Notes: generated by a model not told the origin, from the sequence alone. A DNA stretch of 64,000 nt from Cephalotrichum gorgonifer (GCA_900312665.1 ONZQ02000006.1:639981-703980); one strand, 5' to 3'. Shown: positions 21,668 through 34,182, counted from the stretch's first letter. Numbers and translations are program-made.

Positions 21668-24195
21668 CTACTCATTCCCTGGAACGTAAACATGAATGGT
21701 GAATTTCTCCAGGACAGCCTCGGGACCGCCAGGGACCTTTTCGTCCTGAGGCATCTCCGTCACCAGGTGCGCCTCGAAGACGTTCGACCCGAGCCCGAGG
21801 TACGTCTCGTACACTGGAATCTTGCTGGGTCCACCGCCGGGCTTGGGCGCGAAGTGGCGCGGCGCGAGGATCTGCCCGTTGCGGAGGACCCAGAGCTGGT
21901 AGTGCCGCCGCGAGGCCTCGAGCGCCTCGGTGAGTTGCGCATAGACGTATACTGCCGCAGCAGTGGGCGGCGTGAGAGTGAGGTGGTGTGTGAAAGATTG
22001 TTGGCACTCGTCGGGCTTGGCATCAACGCTGAAGCGGAACGACTGGGAATGCGTCTTGGCGTTGGGGTGCGGCACTACACTGAAGTTGGCTAGCCCTGCG
22101 TCTGCGAGGCCTTGTACTACTCGTTAGGTTTCGAACCATGGTGCGTAGGGATGAGAAGGGGACGTACCTTTGCCCTTTGGTCGCCAGGGGTGCTCCCATA
22201 TAGGGTTTGGCGGCGGTGCCGGCGCAGGAACCGGCGCGAAGGTCTGTTGGTTCACGAGACCGTTGGTTTGACCGTTCACCACCTGAGGTGTGGCTTGTCC
22301 CTGCGAGATGGTTTGCCCAAGAGGGGTCCCGGGGACACCCTGGCCAGCATCCTCTGAGGTCCTCGCCTTCACCGAGGGGCTGGGGGGCAACGCAGATGCG
22401 TCCCGGTCCCCCAGACTGACCGCGTTGCGGAGGCCAGTTGGGCCAGCGCCTGGAGTGGCAACAGACTCGCTTCTACGGGAGCCCGCGGACGGCGGTAAAG
22501 GAGTTGCAGGTGTGGAGGCCGAACCACCCCGCCCTCCAACATGGATCGTGATCTTCTTAGCCGGGCCCGCCGCAGGTGTAGACTCGGATGTCGGGACTTT
22601 GAGCTTTATCTTCGATTGGGGAGGCTCTGGTACGACTGCCTTGGCCTCCTCGAGTTGTTCCGTGAAGTACTCCTACAGTCATTGGTCAGTTATGGCTAAG
22701 CCATGAGTCTCTGGCATTGGCGCTTACCTCTAGCTCCTTAGCCAGCTCGTAGATATCACTGCCCTCCTCGTTGTAATAATAGGCATTGCGCCATAGGAGG
22801 CTAGCCTTCTCCTCCAAAGCGCTCCAGCTCTTGAACCCGCCGCCACTAACCAGCTTCTGGAACTTCCTGAGAGAAAGGGGCTCCGCGATGACCCTGAAGT
22901 AGTCCTTGAGGGATCGCGGAGGGAGGTTGATGAAAGGTTCGAAATAATGGTACCTAAATGTATCGTTAGCACCGTCATAAGGTCGCTACATTAGGTCATT
23001 CAAACTTACTCCTCCTCTCTCTTCCGAATCAGCTCCTCAGCAATCTTCTCATGCGCTTGCTGGAAGCTGAGCCCCTTGTAGGGTACATTCTCATACTTCG
23101 TGTCGGCCTTCTCCTGCTTGGCTGCCTTGGCTGCCATCTTCTTCGCGTGCAGAGCTGGATTTTTGGGAGGGCGTCCGGGACCACGCCGTCGGGGGACATC
23201 TAGCATCTGCGAAGTATCTTCTTCCTCTTCCTCTTCCTCCTCCTCTTCCTCCTCCTCTTCCTCCTCCTCTTCTTCGTCTTCTCCCTCTGGCTCCTCGTCG
23301 CCATCTACCTCGTTGTCCTCATCGTTAACCTCGGACTGCTCGCCTGCCGATTCCTCCTCCTCGTCATTGTTCCCGTTCCCCTCCTCAGCGTCGTCTGGGG
23401 GAAGCGGGGTCGGCACGGCGGTGTATCCCTTCGTCTGGTAGGCGGGGTTGGTCTTGACCATGTAGTTGCTAAGGGCCTTCCTGACCCTCTCTGCGTCCTC
23501 GAATATTTGGGAATTCCGCGGATAGTATTCTTTCGCGTTCGTGACCATGCGCTTAAAGAAGCTCTCGAGCTCCGTCAATGTCGCGAACTGTCGGGTCTTC
23601 AACTTGTGCTCGATAATCTCGAGGGAGATGGGGAGTCGAGTTTTGCTATAGTAGTCCTCGTTGTCTTCGCGCGGCACCAATGTCTCAAAGTGCATAGCGA
23701 CCCGGCGACCACTGCGAATACCTTGGTTAGCTGGAATCCCATCCACCAGATTGTAGAGCGCCGGCCAAAAGGGGAGGAGGTTGGGTGGCGCACGATTTAT
23801 CGGCCGTCCGTCGGATGTGCTCGAGGAAACTTAGACCGAGGTGTGTTGTGGTGTCGGGCGTTTCACCTTTTGAAAGGTCGACATCCTAGATGTGGGACAT
23901 TAGCTATCAAGGTGAAGGAAATAAATGCGCCAGAGATGGGGGGAACATGATGGCACCCAGCCAAGGGGTAATTGATGAGGATCCGGTGCAATTGGGGTGA
24001 GGGGGTTTATCTGGAGGGCGCTAGGTGCTCGAGGTGGCTTGCGAATGCGATCCATGTGATGTCAAGCGCGCATGTACATCCGTGTAAGAGGAAGAAAAAG
24101 GCATTGTTTACCTGCGGTAGGCGTCGCCTTTTCGCAGCACGCTCCTCCTGCTCCGCAGAAGCGCGGCTAGACTGGGATTTGCGCTTGTTGTCCAT
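21668..24195 (-). CDS. rsc4: RSC4-like tandem bromodomain chromatin remodelling subunit
   Basis: Probable subunit of the RSC chromatin remodeller, reading acetylated histones. Six exons, 24112..24195, 23794..23885, 23711..23010, 22953..22728, 22672..22168 and 22110..21668 (each read leftwards), give 683 residues. Exon 1 has a basic nuclear signal (AAKRRRLPQ). Bromodomain 1 spans about 38-135 (FLEHIRRTADKSGRRVAMHF, YYSKTRLPISLEIIEHKL, NAKEYYPRNSQIFEDAERVR). An acidic linker carries 19 consecutive Glu, then an Arg/Pro AT-hook-like stretch (PRRRGPGRPPKNP). Bromodomain 2 spans about 270-375 (DYFRVIAEPLSL, NAYYYNEEGSDIYELA). The conserved C-terminal region follows (FRFSVDAKPDECQQSFTHHL, IPVYETYLGLGSNVFEAHLV). 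The exon 2/3 junction uses donor TC/GTGCGC and is the least certain, but it is the join that completes bromodomain 1. Confidence 0.87.
23217..23286. repeat. CTT/CTC trinucleotide microsatellite in RSC4
   Basis: An imperfect CTC/CTT tract inside the RSC4 coding region. Read on the minus strand it is mixed GAG and GAA codons giving 19 consecutive Glu. Codon mixing suggests selection for the acidic run, or an old repeat. Confidence 0.9.
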
Positions 24196-25244
24196 TTTCA
24201 ATGGAGGAAGAGAGCGAGAAAATTCACACCTGCAAGGGTAAGGGAAAGGGCACGACTCAAAAATCGCAAAAACAGACAGAACGGGTCCCTAGGTGCAGGT
24301 GTTGACCCAAGCGAGGGTTGGTGATGGGACGCGATGCGATGCCTGGGATGTACGAGTACGAGTAGTGCGATGCGCAGAGTGCATTTTGCTTGACTTGGGA
24401 GGTACTTGTCCACATCGAGCTTGGGCCACTGGGTCACGACACCGCCTTCCTTTCCCGGAGGGGTATGGCAGGACCGCTTGCTGGAAGTGTATGTAAATAG
24501 CCGAATCTTTACCGAGTGATTGCCTCTGTTCGTACTCTTAGAGGTACTGTTTTTACCTGATTATCCTCCTTGTCAAGAGCACGAATACTTTCAATGACAT
24601 TGATTATGTGGGTCTTTTCCAGAGTCCGGTTCTCAATATTGGTATTATGGTTTCTATCCGCTAGCTGTCATCAGTGGTTGTAGCTACTGCCGCTTTGTTT
24701 GGGTGCTGTGGAATATTTCGGAAACTACCATTGATAAGGACTGTCACGTGGTGATAGTTACTCCTTCCCCGCCTACTCACCCCCACCCTGTCAACAAGAG
24801 CTGTTTCCAACCTGTGATGTTTACAGACCAGGCTTCTTTATTCTCCCCCTCCCAAAGCTTGCCGCTTCACTCCCGTTCAATAATCCAGTAATCCTGTTTG
24901 CTTCAACATCTTCCCGTCCTACCCAAAGACCGTGGGGATAACACACTCACTCAGCTCAGAAACTTTTCCGAGTCGCCATCCCTTCAGCTTGTCACTGCAC
25001 TCACAACACCGAGGCACACTCAACTTGGCTGCCTTTTTCTTCTTTCGCCCTGACCACACGAAGCAAGAACTTCATTGACGGGCCCTTAAATCCTCAATTA
25101 CCTGTCTATTTCAACTTAGGAACCATCCTTCCGCCCCCCAACAGGCTACTACCAACATTATCAAACCTTTGGCACGTCTGCCGCCGAAATCGCCCCACCC
25201 TCGATTCTCGATCCAACGTCCCGACCCCATAAACAGCAGCCAAA
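24196..25244. other. divergent RSC4-CKS1 upstream region
   Basis: About 1.05 kb holding two promoters. Short direct repeats occur near 24330-24370 (GCGATGCGATG, TACGAGTACGAGTAG). The 400 bases before CKS1 are pyrimidine-rich. No further gene is seen. Confidence 0.5.
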
Positions 25245-25802
25245 ATGCCGATGGATATCGATACCAGCCGCCGCAACACGGTCCCCCGCCCTCTGTCGGA
25301 CAAGGAGCGTGATAGTCTCAAGGAGTACATCGATTTGATCCACTACTCAACTCGGTACGTTGTGCACCCAAAAGCCGAGGATAAATCCGCAGGTTTTTAA
25401 GCGTCATGGAGTACGCAGCTGATAACCTTGGCTCTAGCTACTCGGACAGCGAGTATGAGTACCGGCATGTGCAGCTCCCCAAGGCCATGCTGAAGGCCAT
25501 CCCCAAGGATTACCACGATGAGGGTAAAGGCACCCTGAAGCTGCTCTGGGAGGACGAGTGGCGCGCTCTGGGAATCACGCAGGTACGTCGCACGTTCCAT
25601 GTTCAGACCCCACACGAAAAAGGTGGGAAGCTAATACCGCTATAGAGTTTGGGCTGGGAGCACTACGAAGTCCACGAGCCCGAGCCCCATATCCTCCTCT
25701 TCAAGTGAGTACCTCCCGGTGTGGTTCTTCGCGACGCCATTGCGTGGCCACTGCTGACCGCTTTTTCTCCCACCCAGGCGACCTCTCAACTATGCGGGTT
25801 AG
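25245..25802 (+). CDS. cks1: cyclin-dependent kinase regulatory subunit CKS1
   Basis: Small Cdk1-binding protein (suc1/Cks1) that helps cyclin-CDK complexes bind phosphorylated substrates. Four exons, 25245..25354, 25438..25582, 25646..25704 and 25778..25802, encode 112 residues, the normal size. Splicing yields IHYSTRYSDSEYEYRHVQLP, which holds CKS signature 1, then LWEDEWRALGITQSLGWEHY and signature 2, HEPEPHILLFKR. The protein ends shortly after, at RPLNYAG. The HEPEPH region includes the hinge that controls beta-strand swapping. The final exon has only eight codon equivalents. All introns have standard GT-AG ends (donors GTACGT, GTACGT, GTGAGT). The ATG at 25245 has a purine at -3. Confidence 0.97.
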
Positions 25803-26951
25803 TGGCGATGAGAAGTGTAAACGAGAGGGGTCCCCCTTGACGAATGGACGAAACGATTTGAATTCCTCCTCGATACCCTGTACCTATTTTCATACTCTGT
25901 TTTAGCATTTTACTGGGCTACATACACAAGGCGTTAAAGTTACGAGGACCAAAAAGCAGTCTCTCGGTTCTCCTGTGCCGGGCAACGTGCACACGATTGT
26001 CGCATTTTCCATAGACGGAGGCGCGGCGGCGCCGGCAGAGCATCGGGTCGGGTGGGCGCGGAGCAGGAGCTAGGAGATGCCGCGTTTTATCAAATTTGAT
26101 ATCTTCAAGTAAACGATTTTTCTTCGCAGTGTGTGGGAGGCTGCTTTGTTCTATGCTGCAGCAGTGATTCATTCCGTTCGGTGATGTTCTCGCATTTTGT
26201 GGGAGGAGGGGCCAATAACGTCTCCCTGGAATATCGAGAATCGCGACGGTGCCTGGAGCCACAAACAGAGGCATCATGTGCGAAGATCGGAAGTGGAGAT
26301 GGAACAAAATGTCAGGGTCCAATGAGTACAAGTACATGCATAGTATGGGGTACCCGAGAGACCAGGGTGGGTGTTCACCCAATGGGAGATTCGACAGCTA
26401 ACAGATCCGAACGATTGGTGTCACGTGCGGCAAGGAGTGGGTAGTTGAACTTCAATGGAACTAATACATACCTCATGTACTTGTACACTCCTCTCCTGAT
26501 ATCAGGACATCACACATGGGGGTCCATGGAGCACGAGATGAGAGGGTCTTGACTAAGGGCGGCACATAGCGGCGGCGGACCACAGAGGTGCTGTAGGTAG
26601 ATATCGAGGTGTACCCTGAGTAAAAGACTCGCCCATCCTTATCTTATATGTGTAGAGCAGACCATACATGTCCCCCCATGTTCTCTGCTTCTCTAGCGGC
26701 CCCAGTCTCATACCTAATATCTAGATCAGCTAGACTTCAGCCATGTTCACTGAATTCCCATGCCATGCCTTCCTTGACTTCTAAGAGGCAATGCGGATAC
26801 AAGCTAATGGCCTAAAAATTTGCCGCCGTAACTGCACGTATGGGAAGTTCTCAATGGAGGCAACGCGGGATCTCGTCGATCTTAGTCCCGATTCCTAGCT
26901 CAGCCCTAGCCTCTTGTACCCACAGCTAGGTAGAACCATCATCAAATCACC

Positions 26952-27053
26952 GGTAACATGGCCGAGCGGTCTAAGGCGCCAGGTTAAGGTCTTCCTTAAC
27001 GATTACTTCCTGGTCATGGTTTCATGGCGTGAGTTCGAATCTCACTGTTATCA
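26952..27053 (+). tRNA. tRNA-Leu(AAG) with 18-base intron
   Basis: Full class II cloverleaf. The acceptor stem GGTAACA pairs with TGTTATC, followed by discriminator A. The D arm is GCC...GGC with the A box TGGCCGAGCGGTC. The anticodon stem CCAGG/CCTGG frames the loop TTAAGG...T, giving anticodon AAG. The T arm is GTGAG-TTCGAAT-CTCAC. A long variable arm is present, as expected for Leu. The intron at 26990-27007 starts directly after position 37. It contains CCTTAA, which can pair with the anticodon region TTAAGG, the usual pre-tRNA arrangement. Without the intron the tRNA is 84 bases before CCA addition. Confidence 0.96.
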
Positions 27054-27056
27054 AGG

Positions 27057-27068
27057 TTTTGTCTTTTT
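27057..27068 (+). terminator. RNA polymerase III T-run terminator
   Basis: Runs of four and five T within 15 bases of the end of the tRNA-Leu gene, the standard signal for RNA polymerase III release. Confidence 0.8.
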
Positions 27069-28804
27069 GCCTCCCCCCTTCCTATTTTTTTTCTGATATT
27101 CCCTTCTTTTTCTATTCGCCTCTTATCTTTAATTTATATTTGCCTACATCAACTTCTCAGTCGCTGGTACGAGAGAGAGGCTCCGCGCGTGTGCCAGATC
27201 AGGTATAAGTGGAGTTGCCCGAGCAGGGGGAAGATATATGTTCCTCCGCCAAGGGCGAGTAATACTGAGTCCTTGATATTGATTTCAGCCTTAACTCCCT
27301 TGGCAGGACGGATATTACATACGATACCAAGTGTCCAGCGACAGTAGGGGCTCTAATGCAGAGATGCCTTCCCCGTACTCGTCCAAGGAGGGCCGTAATG
27401 TTCTATATCACTACGCGGATGCGTCGCCGGTAGCCTCATCCGGTGCCGCCCCGAAGTCCGTCCCCGGGTGGGGCCGATCTCACCCGTACATGAATCGAGT
27501 ATTCGACTCATACAAAGGGCTGTAACGAGTATTTAATGCAATACTTGAGCATATCCGCTCATGCACACTCCTCGCAGCTAGCCCCCACTCACCATGCCCT
27601 CATTCCCTAATTACTCGCTCGGAGTCCACCAGTGGCGACCAGCACATCGTTACGTGGAAACCTTGTCAGTTCGGGAGCGGAAGGGTAGATACAAGGACGT
27701 CCTCAGATCCCCCACAAGGAGACTATGGTAAGGCAAAATCTACTATTACTGTTAGGGGTACGCCGCATTCATACTATTCAAGTCTTCGAGCCTGGCTGAA
27801 AGGAGTGGCAGCTATCCTTTCATAGCCACGGGATATTGGCGGTCGAATTCACCGCTAGCGTCGGAGGACGGCGCGCCGTTTGTGGACGACGCTAAAACTC
27901 GCCATGTGGTGGCAATGAGAATGAAGTCGTTTCAATCTGTCCTCAGCGTCGGCGTCCTCGGCGCGTCAGCAGCGCCACTGGACGGACGGCAGAAGGCACG
28001 TTGTAAAATCAAGTCGGTGTGGTGATGGGTTCATCATCCCGCAAAATCTCACAACGTGTCATGTGAGAGTTAAGATGTCAAATGACGGCCAAATAAAATA
28101 GCGACCAGGGTTCGGAGGCTGAGGGATCGTTCCTTTGAGGCGGAGTTCCGTTCCCTGGATCGGGCGATTTCCCGGGTTCCTGGCGCCACTTCGGTATTAA
28201 TAGCTGGTATTAATAATCCCTGGTGCAGAGGACACCTTGCGGCATCCGCGGGCAACTCCACCAGTTAAGAATGCCAGGTTCTAACTCGACGAGACTGCCG
28301 ACCCATATATTTCAGAGCTCCATCCCTAGACTAACGACATAAGACGGCGTCGAGTGTTTGTATATGTGTTTTCCCGCCCTGCGCGAGTCGTGAATAGAGA
28401 CTTGCTTGCTTTTTTCTTTCTTACATGTGGCCGTAATCTCCTCTTGATGTGCACATCCCATAATAATCCCTTTTTCGCCCTGTTCCTAGGATCCTCGAAT
28501 CTCAAACACATCACATTCGGATCCGCTTGCCTCCTATAATAATTCTTCCCGCTCTATATACCGCCGCTTCTTCAGCCGTCGGCTCCCAAGAGTGTGGTGC
28601 ACTTCATTGAGCTCGGACAAATCCACCTCTACACCCCATATCCGGACCAATTTTTCCCGGCATTACCCCCTCCCACCCCCCCTTCAAGGAACCCGCCCCG
28701 GCATACGATCTGCGATTTAGCCAGCTGTCCTTGACGAGACCCGCCATATTAATACCACGTCGAAACCACCCGAGGGCGACGTCGCCCTCCGAATCACCCG
28801 AGCC

Positions 28805-30865
28805 ATGAGACCACCATCAACGCTGCTGGGCCTAACTCTACTAGCAAGTTGGACAGCGCCGGTTCGATGCGCCGTGTCTCAAGATGATTGCGCGGTATGC
28901 CGCTACAGCCCTCTCCCTCTTACTTCTTTCGACTCCTCCTAGCGAGGCATCATCCTTCCCTCATGTGTCCCCTCGGATTCCTAACGCTGGCCACCTCCAG
29001 ATCTCGCCGAGGTCCATAGTCTCCGACGCCTGCGCATCCTACGCGACCCTCGAGCGCCTCAACGACAGGGTCAAGCCCGTCGTTGACGACCTGACGCAGA
29101 CGACCGATTTCTTCTCCCACTACAGAGTCAACCTCTTCCACAAGAAATGCCCCTTCTGGAACGACGAGAACGGCATGTGCGGCAACATCGCCTGCGCCGT
29201 GGCCACCCTCGACAACGAGGACGACATACCCGAGGTCTGGCGGGCCGAGGAGCTCAGCAAGCTCGAGGGCCCCCGGGCGAAACACCCCAGCCGGCGCGAG
29301 CAGAAGGAGAAGCCGCAGAAGCCGCTGGGGGGCGGCCTGGGCGAGGACGTGGGGGAGAGCTGCGTGGTCGAGTACGACGATGAGTGCGACGAGAGGGACT
29401 ACTGCGTCCCCGAGGACGAGAGCGCCACCTCCAAGGGGGACTACGTCAGCCTCGTGCAGAACCCCGAGCGCTTCACCGGCTACGCGGGCGAGGGGGCGAA
29501 GCAGGTGTGGGACGCCATCTACGGCGAGAACTGCTTCCAGCGGAGCTCCTTCCCGCAGTCCTCGGCGCCGGGGGCGGCGTCCTCCTGGCAGGAGAAGAGC
29601 CCCGCGGCGCTCGACTTCAAGCACGTGCTCGCGGACGTCGGCCGGCAGCAGGCGTTAGAGCAGCGGCGGCAGCACGGCCCCGGCGCCCCCTTCGTGGCGC
29701 AGACGGGCCTCGAGCTCGACGAGGAGTGCATCGAGAAGCGGGTCTTCTACAAGGTCGTGTCGGGCATGCACGCGAGCATCAGCTCGCACCTGTGCTGGGA
29801 CTTCCTCAACCAGACGACGGGTGAGTGGACGCCCAACCTGGCGTGCTACGAGTCGCGGCTCCACCGCTTCCCGGACCGCATCAGCAACCTCTACTTCAAC
29901 TACGCGCTCGTGACGCGGGCCATCGCGAAGCTGGGCCCTTACCTCCAGGGTCCCCCGTACGTCTTCTGCACGGGCGACAGGGAGCAGGACCTCGAGACGC
30001 GCGCCAAGGTGCTGGCTGTCACGGAGGCGGCGGCGAGCGTGCCGGAGATCTTCGACGAGTCGCTCATGTTCAAGAACGGGGAGGGGCCCTCGCTGAAGGA
30101 GGACTTCCGGAACCGGTTCCGGAACGTGAGCAGGCTGATGGACTGCGTCGGGTGCGACAAGTGCCGCCTGTGGGGGAAGCTGCAGACGGCGGGGTACGGG
30201 GCCGCGCTCAAGGTGCTGTTCGAGTTCGACAACGACAGCGGGGAGATACCGATCCTGGGGAGGACGGAGCTCGTGGCGCTCTTCAACACGTACGCCAGGG
30301 TGAGTTCCTCGCTACGCGCCATCGGGCAGTTCCAGAAGATGATTGAGGAGGCTGGTCGCCCCTCGCAGCCCGGAACCCAGAGCGGGGAGGGCGAGGGCGA
30401 GAGCAAGAGCGAGGACGAGAGCCTCCTGGAGGGGTCTGAGGGGGCGGAGTCGCACCCGCCTGAACCGGAGGAGTCACCCGCCGAAGCAGACGAGGACGAC
30501 GATTATGATTATGACGATGATGACGACGACGACCTCTTGGAAGACGAGCCCCCGAAGAAGCCGCGACAACCGCAGACGGTCAAAGAGGCATTCGACGAGG
30601 AAATGGGCCGCGTGATACATGCCACCAAGATTGTTGTCCGGTCGTGGATCAACATGCCCTCACTCTTGTAAGCCCCTCCCTCCCCCCTTTCTCCCCCTTT
30701 TTTTCCCCCTTCTCACTGTGCCACTTAAACGATGTTTGCTAACGGACGGTGCGCGGTCTTAGGTGGGAAATCTTCACATTTGAAATCAAGAGGGCGTACC
30801 GGCAATACGTCGGGCTCCCCGTCATCCCACGAACCTGGACCTTCAGGTTGCCAGATGAGCTGTAG
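28805..30865 (+). CDS. ero1: endoplasmic reticulum oxidoreductin ERO1
   Basis: FAD-dependent thiol oxidase of the ER lumen that reoxidises protein disulfide isomerase. Exons 28805..28894, 29001..30667 and 30763..30865 encode 619 residues. Exon 1 gives a signal peptide (MRPPSTLLGLTLLASWTAPV, then RCAVSQDDCA) and splices to ISPRSIVSDACASY. The shuttle pair is C90-GNIA-C95. The active-site motif is CVGCDKC (C412, C415, C418) in DCVGCDKCRLWGKLQTAG. NPERFTGY and SGMHASISSHL are the conserved FAD-binding neighbourhood. An acidic Asp-rich stretch precedes the last 60 residues, and the C-terminus (LPVIPRTWTFRLPDEL) is the conserved tail. An ATG at 28884 opens the second exon's frame but lies in the first intron, so it is not the start. 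Confidence 0.96.
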
Positions 30866-31242
30866 GCAGGGGCAGACGTTTACATCGTTCCGGGGATCGG
30901 CCGGCCTGTTTGGGGGTTATGAGTGGTGGCAGAAGGAGGCTGCAACTGATGATTGCGGCCTCGTGTGTGCTTCATAGTTGTACCTAGGCGATTCGTTCGC
31001 TCATTTTGCATGGTTGGAGTTTAGGTGTATATTTTGCATACAACGGAATTTTTTTTCCCCTCGTTTTTCAAAGGGGGCGCGTCTGGTATCTACATGTACA
31101 CAGAACGTGTGTCCGGAGCCCGAGACGTTTCCCTCATATGTTAGATATGTGTATATCACCTGGCTAGAATCGATACTTCCTTGGAGAATTCCGCCTCTTG
31201 AGTCAAGGTCATAAAGATTGAGGATGCTTGCTCAAACTAACG
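30866..31242. other. convergent 3' flanks of ERO1 and USB1
   Basis: About 375 bases between convergent stop codons, T-rich near 31051. Nothing else is recognised. Confidence 0.5.
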
Positions 31243-32570
31243 TCACCACCCGAAACCCTCCCTCTTCTCAGACGAAGCACCGAGCGGGACATGCGTGACC
31301 ACATTCCCGATCTTCAGCTTTACCCCTCCGACGCGTATATCCCACCCCTTCACCCCCTCCCCCGGCCCGCCGTCCAGCAGCCGCTCGGTCCACGCCATCT
31401 CGTCGTCCGTGACTTCGTCGAGCGTCCAGGCCAGCGACAGGTGAAAGGCACGCTCGTCCACGCCGCTGCCGGCCTCGGTCTCACGGCGGGCGTAGAGGAG
31501 GGGGAGTGAGTATTCCGCCGCCACGGCGTTGCACTTCTGCAGGAGAGTCGTGAGAGGGTTCCGCCGCGCCTCTGGGCCCGCCTTCGATGGTTGAGACTGG
31601 GCCGGGGGGGAGTAATCGGGGACGGGGTGGATCTTTAGGACGAGGAACGTCCGGTTCGAGTCTGGGGATTTGAAGAAGTGGAGGGACGTTGGGTTTACGG
31701 AGAACCTGGATAAGACTCTCCCGTTAGCCTCTTTCTAGCTTCTCCCTCTCCCCTTCTGTCTTTCCCTCTCTCTCATTCGAAACCTCTCATTTCTTCCGAG
31801 TGAGATGCGGGCGTTTAACCAAGAAGGTCAAGTGGGTTGACAAGGAAATTTTTGACAAAAGAAAATGAAAAAAAAAACACGTACGGTGAGGTCCTCGACC
31901 CCCTAATGGCTGCGCTGACGCCCGCGAGGAACTCGTCCTTCTGCGCCGTCGTGAGCGCCAGGGGCCGTGAGAGGGAGATGTGCAGCGGAAGTGGCGCGCC
32001 CAGGTCGCTCGTAAGCAGCGACGTCAGACTCCTCCCGCCCTTACTCCCACTCCCGCTCCGGCTTCGCTCCCCGAGTTTCTTCCGGACGAAGTCGACGAGG
32101 GAAGTGAGGGCGTCATGTTCTCTTCCCGTCGGGTGCCCTGTTTTTTTTTTGGTTCTCTCTGGTTAGCGTGTCTTGGGGGATAGCTGGAGGGGGAAAGGAG
32201 AGTGAGAGTGAGGGTGATGGGCCGTTTGCTGTGTCGTAGCTGGGGGGAAGGGAGGAGAGACAGGGTCGGAGAGAAGGGGGAATGGGCGGGGATTTTTTTT
32301 TTTCTCATGCTCACACTCTATATAAATATGCGAGGGCCAGTTCCCGACTATGTGCGGATTCACCCTCCGCCTCCCCTGATGGAGCGCCGGGTCGTCGACG
32401 ACGCTCTGGCGCACCGTCGAGGCATAGAGGTCATGGAAGGCCTCGGGCAGTGGCGGGAGGGCGGCGGCGGGTTCCCGGCCCGCCGGGGACGATTTCCGGC
32501 GCTTGGGTTCCGGCTCCGGCCCCGAGTCGGAGTCGGCCTCGGAGTCGGAGCGGTAGTCTACGAGGCCCAT
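31243..32570 (-). CDS. usb1: U6 snRNA phosphodiesterase USB1
   Basis: 3'-5' RNA exonuclease of the 2H phosphoesterase family (Usb1/Mpn1) that trims U6 snRNA and leaves a terminal phosphate. Three exons, 32315..32570, 31885..32137 and 31705..31243 (read leftwards), give 323 residues. The first splice yields GNWPSHIYIEWHPTG, a conserved family segment. The two catalytic HxS motifs are H138-I-S140 (PLHISLSRP) and H258-L-S260 (AFHLSLAW). The N-terminus has an acidic stretch and a basic patch (EPKRRKSSP), compatible with nuclear location. The loop before the first motif has a Ser/Gly-rich insertion. All introns have GT-AG ends (donors GTGAGC and GTACGT). It converges with ERO1. Confidence 0.94.
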
Positions 32571-34182
32571 GTGTTTCGGGGGTTGTTCGGGGTTGTGTGG
32601 GGGGGGAGAAGAAGGGAGGGTTACATGGAGAGAGGCTTTCGGGCATTTCTAGATTGAGTTTCTAGTCGGCTGTTGTTGTCACTTGTACGTAATAATTGTC
32701 GCTTTGAGAAAACAGGTCAAGTTAGTCGCTGGAATGACATACGCACGGCCCCGCCTTCATGACAGCCCCGTTCTTATTCAGTCAATGTTTCTTATGGCCC
32801 AAGGGAGAATGGACTGGACATATCGTGCTAAGGGGGTTGACAGTCAAGTCATTTCTACGTTCTGGTAAATAGTAATAAACTCAATTGAACAGTCTATACT
32901 CTATACTTGCACTCCATAACCCCCGTATACTCCCAACTCCGATCCCGAGCCGACGGAGTAACCATCTATCTCCCTTAAAGAAAACGACCGTGGTCGTTCC
33001 GTTACGCTACGTCACACGTCACCTGTCAACCACCACCGTCATCGAGAACATTGCTGAACGAGACTCGATAGCACGCAAAAGTGTCCCACATTTAACTGTG
33101 AAACGAAACACAGGCTTTGACAGGACCATCCGGGGCCCGGCACAAGATACATCCATCTTCTGATAATGGCAGACAGAGTCCCTCCTTTAATACCCGTCGT
33201 CAGCGTCACTCTCACCGAAATATAGACCGACTCTGAGCAAGCTAAGCACGATGCATGGGAACGGGGATTTGGCACATGCACGTCCCTAGCGCCATCGGAA
33301 CACGCAAGCTTCAATAGCTTACTGGGTACATGTCTTCCACGCTTGTGGCTGAAGTACCGGAGCTAGAAACGACTAGCTGACGTCACGCCCCTTGGCCACT
33401 AACACAGACCGAATACGCCGTCTCCTAACACACCGACTAGACCCAGATCTCCCTACTCGCTTGTCCTTCTTCCTTGTGCGACGGCAGGCCCGGAGCTGGA
33501 AAGGGAACAGACTGTCGAAACTCAAATCATATGACTGTAAGGTCTTCTATCTACCCCTTTTTGGGCACGATAAATCTTTAGTTCCATCTTGACAGTATAA
33601 TAGAATAATATATATATTCCATCTTGTCTGACCTCTCCCTTTAACGTCGGATATTCCTTCCTCCTACCACCACTGACGGTTCGAGTACATGTACTCATCT
33701 CTCAAGCCCAACAACCCGAGGAAGCTTCAACCCCAATCAGAGTCAGTTCTTTCTTCTTTCACCAGTGAGGCTCTTTCTTTCTCACAAAGCCCCACGCCGC
33801 GTCATCCGCTATAGGGCGCCACTTTTCCAACCTCTGGACTAGTCTCCTTACAAGTAGACTTCTCTCTGCTATTGTATACCGCCATCTTGGGCACCCATCT
33901 CCCGCACCTTATCTCTCTCCCACCCTCTCTTATCAAGACTCCTTAACAACAATATTTGTATCCTCATAGCCAGCCATCCAACGATCCAGCCATTGCAATA
34001 CTAGTCAATATCTTGTTACACACCTTCTCTATAACAAGAACCCCTCAAGAGGCACTGGTATTCACCCAAGGGAACGAATAAACTCCCGCTCAACCAGCAG
34101 CATCACCAGGATACCGATCAAGCCACCATCCCAGCGAGTTCACTCTAACTCACCTCCCTCCCTCCCTCCCCTCGACACAACT
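32571..34182. other. divergent USB1-Pal1 upstream region
   Basis: About 1.6 kb. It contains an A/T run at 33598-33617 (ATAATATATATATTCC core) and a long C/T-rich leader from about 33640 up to the Pal1 ATG, with several CCCTCC repeats just before it. No gene or structured RNA is recognised. Confidence 0.5.

Larger units (their letters stand above)
25803..28804. other. 3 kb gene-poor region with one tRNA
   Basis: Apart from the tRNA-Leu at 26952, I see no supportable gene. The open frames are short and without recognisable motifs. Composition is closer to 50% GC than in neighbouring coding DNA. The 250 bases before 28805 are C-rich and should include the ERO1 promoter and leader. Confidence 0.5.

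Noticed and set aside
25803..28804. Possible transposon or LTR remnant in the 3 kb gene-poor region
   Set aside because: I found no terminal repeats, target-site duplication or transposase-like frame.
28884..29000. ATG at 28884 as the ERO1 start
   Set aside because: The frame from 28884 opens in the first intron. The upstream ATG at 28805 gives a signal peptide and the conserved DDCAISPRSIVSDAC junction.
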